In this document: positions 22,115-23,281 of the stretch, piece after piece | Position numbering within the stretch: position 1 is the stretch's first letter | Layout of the letters: every line of letters starts with the position of its first letter | Assembly (NCBI GenBank): GCA_002352145.1 | Contig: DEHX01000183.1 | Span: forward strand, 14,897 to 38,177 | Direction: 5' to 3' | Source of the DNA: Chitinophagaceae bacterium UBA2789 | Lineage (GTDB): Bacteria > Bacteroidota > Bacteroidia > Chitinophagales > Chitinophagaceae | Length of the DNA stretch: 23,281 bases | Translations under genes and position numbers: made by a program | Notes under the pieces: generated by a model | The model's database searches: none | What the model saw: only the letters and a program-made list of their open reading frames with translations | What the model was told of the DNA's origin: nothing

Positions 22115-23281
22115 TTAGATCTCATACTCCCATGCAGTTTGGTAAGTGCCGTTATTTTCTACATAGGTAAGGAACTCACTGTAGAACCTGTCGGCACCTA
22201 TCGTTGCACAGTCTCCAATAACGATGAGTTGTTCTTTGGCCCTTGTGATTGCAACATTCATGCGGCGATAATCTTTTAAGAAACCAATATCGCCCTCATC
22301 ATTACTTCTGACCAAAGAAACAATTATGTTTTCCTGCTCCTGTCCCTGGAAGCTATCAATGGTACTGATGCGAAGCCCGGCAGGTAAAATTTCTTTAGCA
22401 GCTGCCACCTGCCCTGAATAGGGGGATATAAATGCAGTGGAAGCAGTATTGAAATTGTTTTGTTCAAGTACTTGCTTCGTTATATTGAGTTCTCCCTCAT
22501 TTTGCAAACTAATTCCGTCCGGCCCATGCATTTCATGATATCCTGTACCGGCGGTATCAATAAAAGTGATATGAGTGCCGGTGTCATGCAAATGTTCGGC
22601 AGTATGCAAAAGACTATTATAAAAATACTGGCTGCTGAATCCGGCAATTGTTTTCCGCATCCTGTATTGTGTGTTCAATAAATAAACTTCTGGTACATGC
22701 CGGATAGCCACCTCCAGTATGGAGTTATTCAGGCCCAATACGGCGGCTTCATTGCTTAAAACCGTAGGAGGCAGTTGCCAGTGATCACCCGCCAGCACAA
22801 TTCTTTCGGCAAAGGGAAAAATGCACCAGGCCAGCGGCTCTATACATTGCCCAGCCTCATCAATAAACAGGGAATGAAAGTGCAGGTTATTCAAATCCGC
22901 ATCGTATAGGCCAATAGGTGTACCGGCAATAACTTCGGCTTCTGTCAATAATTTCTCTTCGTTGTAAGCCTGGATCTTTTTTATCTCCGCCCGGATACTC
23001 TTCACCTCTTTGAACAACAGGTTTCTTTGCTCTCTTTCTGCCTTACCAAAACTCCGCTTGTATTTCAAAGCCATACGGCGAAATTCTTCAGCCCGTATTT
23101 TCAGTTGCTTTATTTCTTTCTGGGCATTTCCATTTGCCAGATTGCCTTCGGGAGTGTGGCGGAAAATTTCCGGGTCTACTTTACTGGTATTACCCACCCG
23201 TAATATTTTTATTCCTTTTTTCAGCAGTGCTTTTGAGATATTGTCTACAGCCGTATTACTGGGTGCAGCAACCAGTACTTT
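22115..23281 (-). CDS. UPF1/IGHMBP2-like superfamily 1 helicase, C-terminal part (N-terminus beyond window)
   Basis: The frame is open to the last base, so the start and the Walker A motif are outside; 388 residues are visible. Motifs in order: VLVAAPSNTAVDNI (motif Ia) right at the window edge, LFIDEAGQ (motif II, DEAG), IVLAGDHWQLPPTV (motif III), LLNTQYRM (motif IV-like), RISTIDSFQGQE (motif V) and NVAITRAKEQLIVIGD (motif VI). This order is that of 5'-to-3' UPF1-like helicases (SF1B) found in bacteria, which unwind RNA or DNA using ATP. A helical segment rich in charged residues (EIKQLKIRAEEFRRMALKYKRSF) between Ia and II is a typical insertion. The GTG at 23197 that could serve as a start is internal. 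Confidence 0.93.
   Translation of the reverse strand, partial: KVLVAAPSNTAVDNISKALLKKGIKILRVGNTSKVDPEIFRHTPEGNLANGNAQKEIKQLKIRAEEFRRMALKYKRSFGKAEREQRNLLFKEVKSIRAEIKKIQAYNEEKLLTEAEVIAGTPIGLYDADLNNLHFHSLFIDEAGQCIEPLAWCIFPFAERIVLAGDHWQLPPTVLSNEAAVLGLNNSILEVAIRHVPEVYLLNTQYRMRKTIAGFSSQYFYNSLLHTAEHLHDTGTHITFIDTAGTGYHEMHGPDGISLQNEGELNITKQVLEQNNFNTASTAFISPYSGQVAAAKEILPAGLRISTIDSFQGQEQENIIVSLVRSNDEGDIGFLKDYRRMNVAITRAKEQLIVIGDCATIGADRFYSEFLTYVENNGTYQTAWEYEI

Noticed and set aside
22115..23197. Helicase gene starting at the GTG at 23197
   Set aside because: The frame continues to the window edge with motif Ia (APSNTAVDN) before that codon, so the GTG is internal.

Overview
The window looks like a chromosomal segment of a Bacteroidota bacterium, probably of the family Chitinophagaceae. 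Pointers are moderate AT-richness, mostly weak Shine-Dalgarno sites, TAnnTTTG-like promoter boxes, and typical families: DUF5686 with a carboxypeptidase-regulatory-like domain, a LemA/M48 pair, an OFA-type MFS carrier beside a porin-like barrel, and many AraC-type regulators. The genus assignment is inference. I see no rRNA, tRNA, CRISPR array, insertion sequence or phage gene.

Region 1 (1-3262) holds housekeeping genes: the 3' part of a phosphohexomutase, a perfect UUCG-loop terminator, protein-L-isoaspartate methyltransferase, a heptamer-repeat inverted element, then a leftward LemA / M48 membrane metalloprotease pair. Region 2 (3295-10022) holds envelope genes: a small lipoprotein, a penicillin-acylase-family Ntn hydrolase with a small membrane protein, a DUF5686 outer-membrane protein, and a secreted protein built from five exact 23-residue repeats. 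Region 3 (10026-15446) holds an AraC regulator with a cupin protein, a porin-like barrel facing an OFA-family MFS carrier with a His-rich tail, and an L,D-transpeptidase lipoprotein.

Region 4 (about 15450-19247) is the most interesting part. It appears to be a compact metal/redox-response locus: a DUF6010-like membrane protein, a class III nucleotide cyclase fused to a YHS metal-binding domain, an AraC-type regulator with a CxxC N-terminal domain, a 40-residue, 8-cysteine metallothionein-like peptide, a secreted CxxC heavy-metal-associated protein, and an outer-membrane barrel. The two multi-gene units have almost the same promoter architecture: a direct repeat spaced 21 bp, then a -7-like box at exactly the same distance. 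This suggests that the AraC protein encoded between them controls both. The metal and the signalling link to a cyclic nucleotide are inference.

Region 5 (19292-23281) holds a GlxA-type regulator, a zinc-less medium-chain oxidoreductase, a nested inverted-repeat structure, a c-type cytochrome and the C-terminal part of a UPF1/IGHMBP2-like superfamily 1 helicase that runs off the right edge. Several start sites were set downstream of the longest open frame because those longest frames begin with TTG or GTG and the internal ATG fits the family or signal peptide better.
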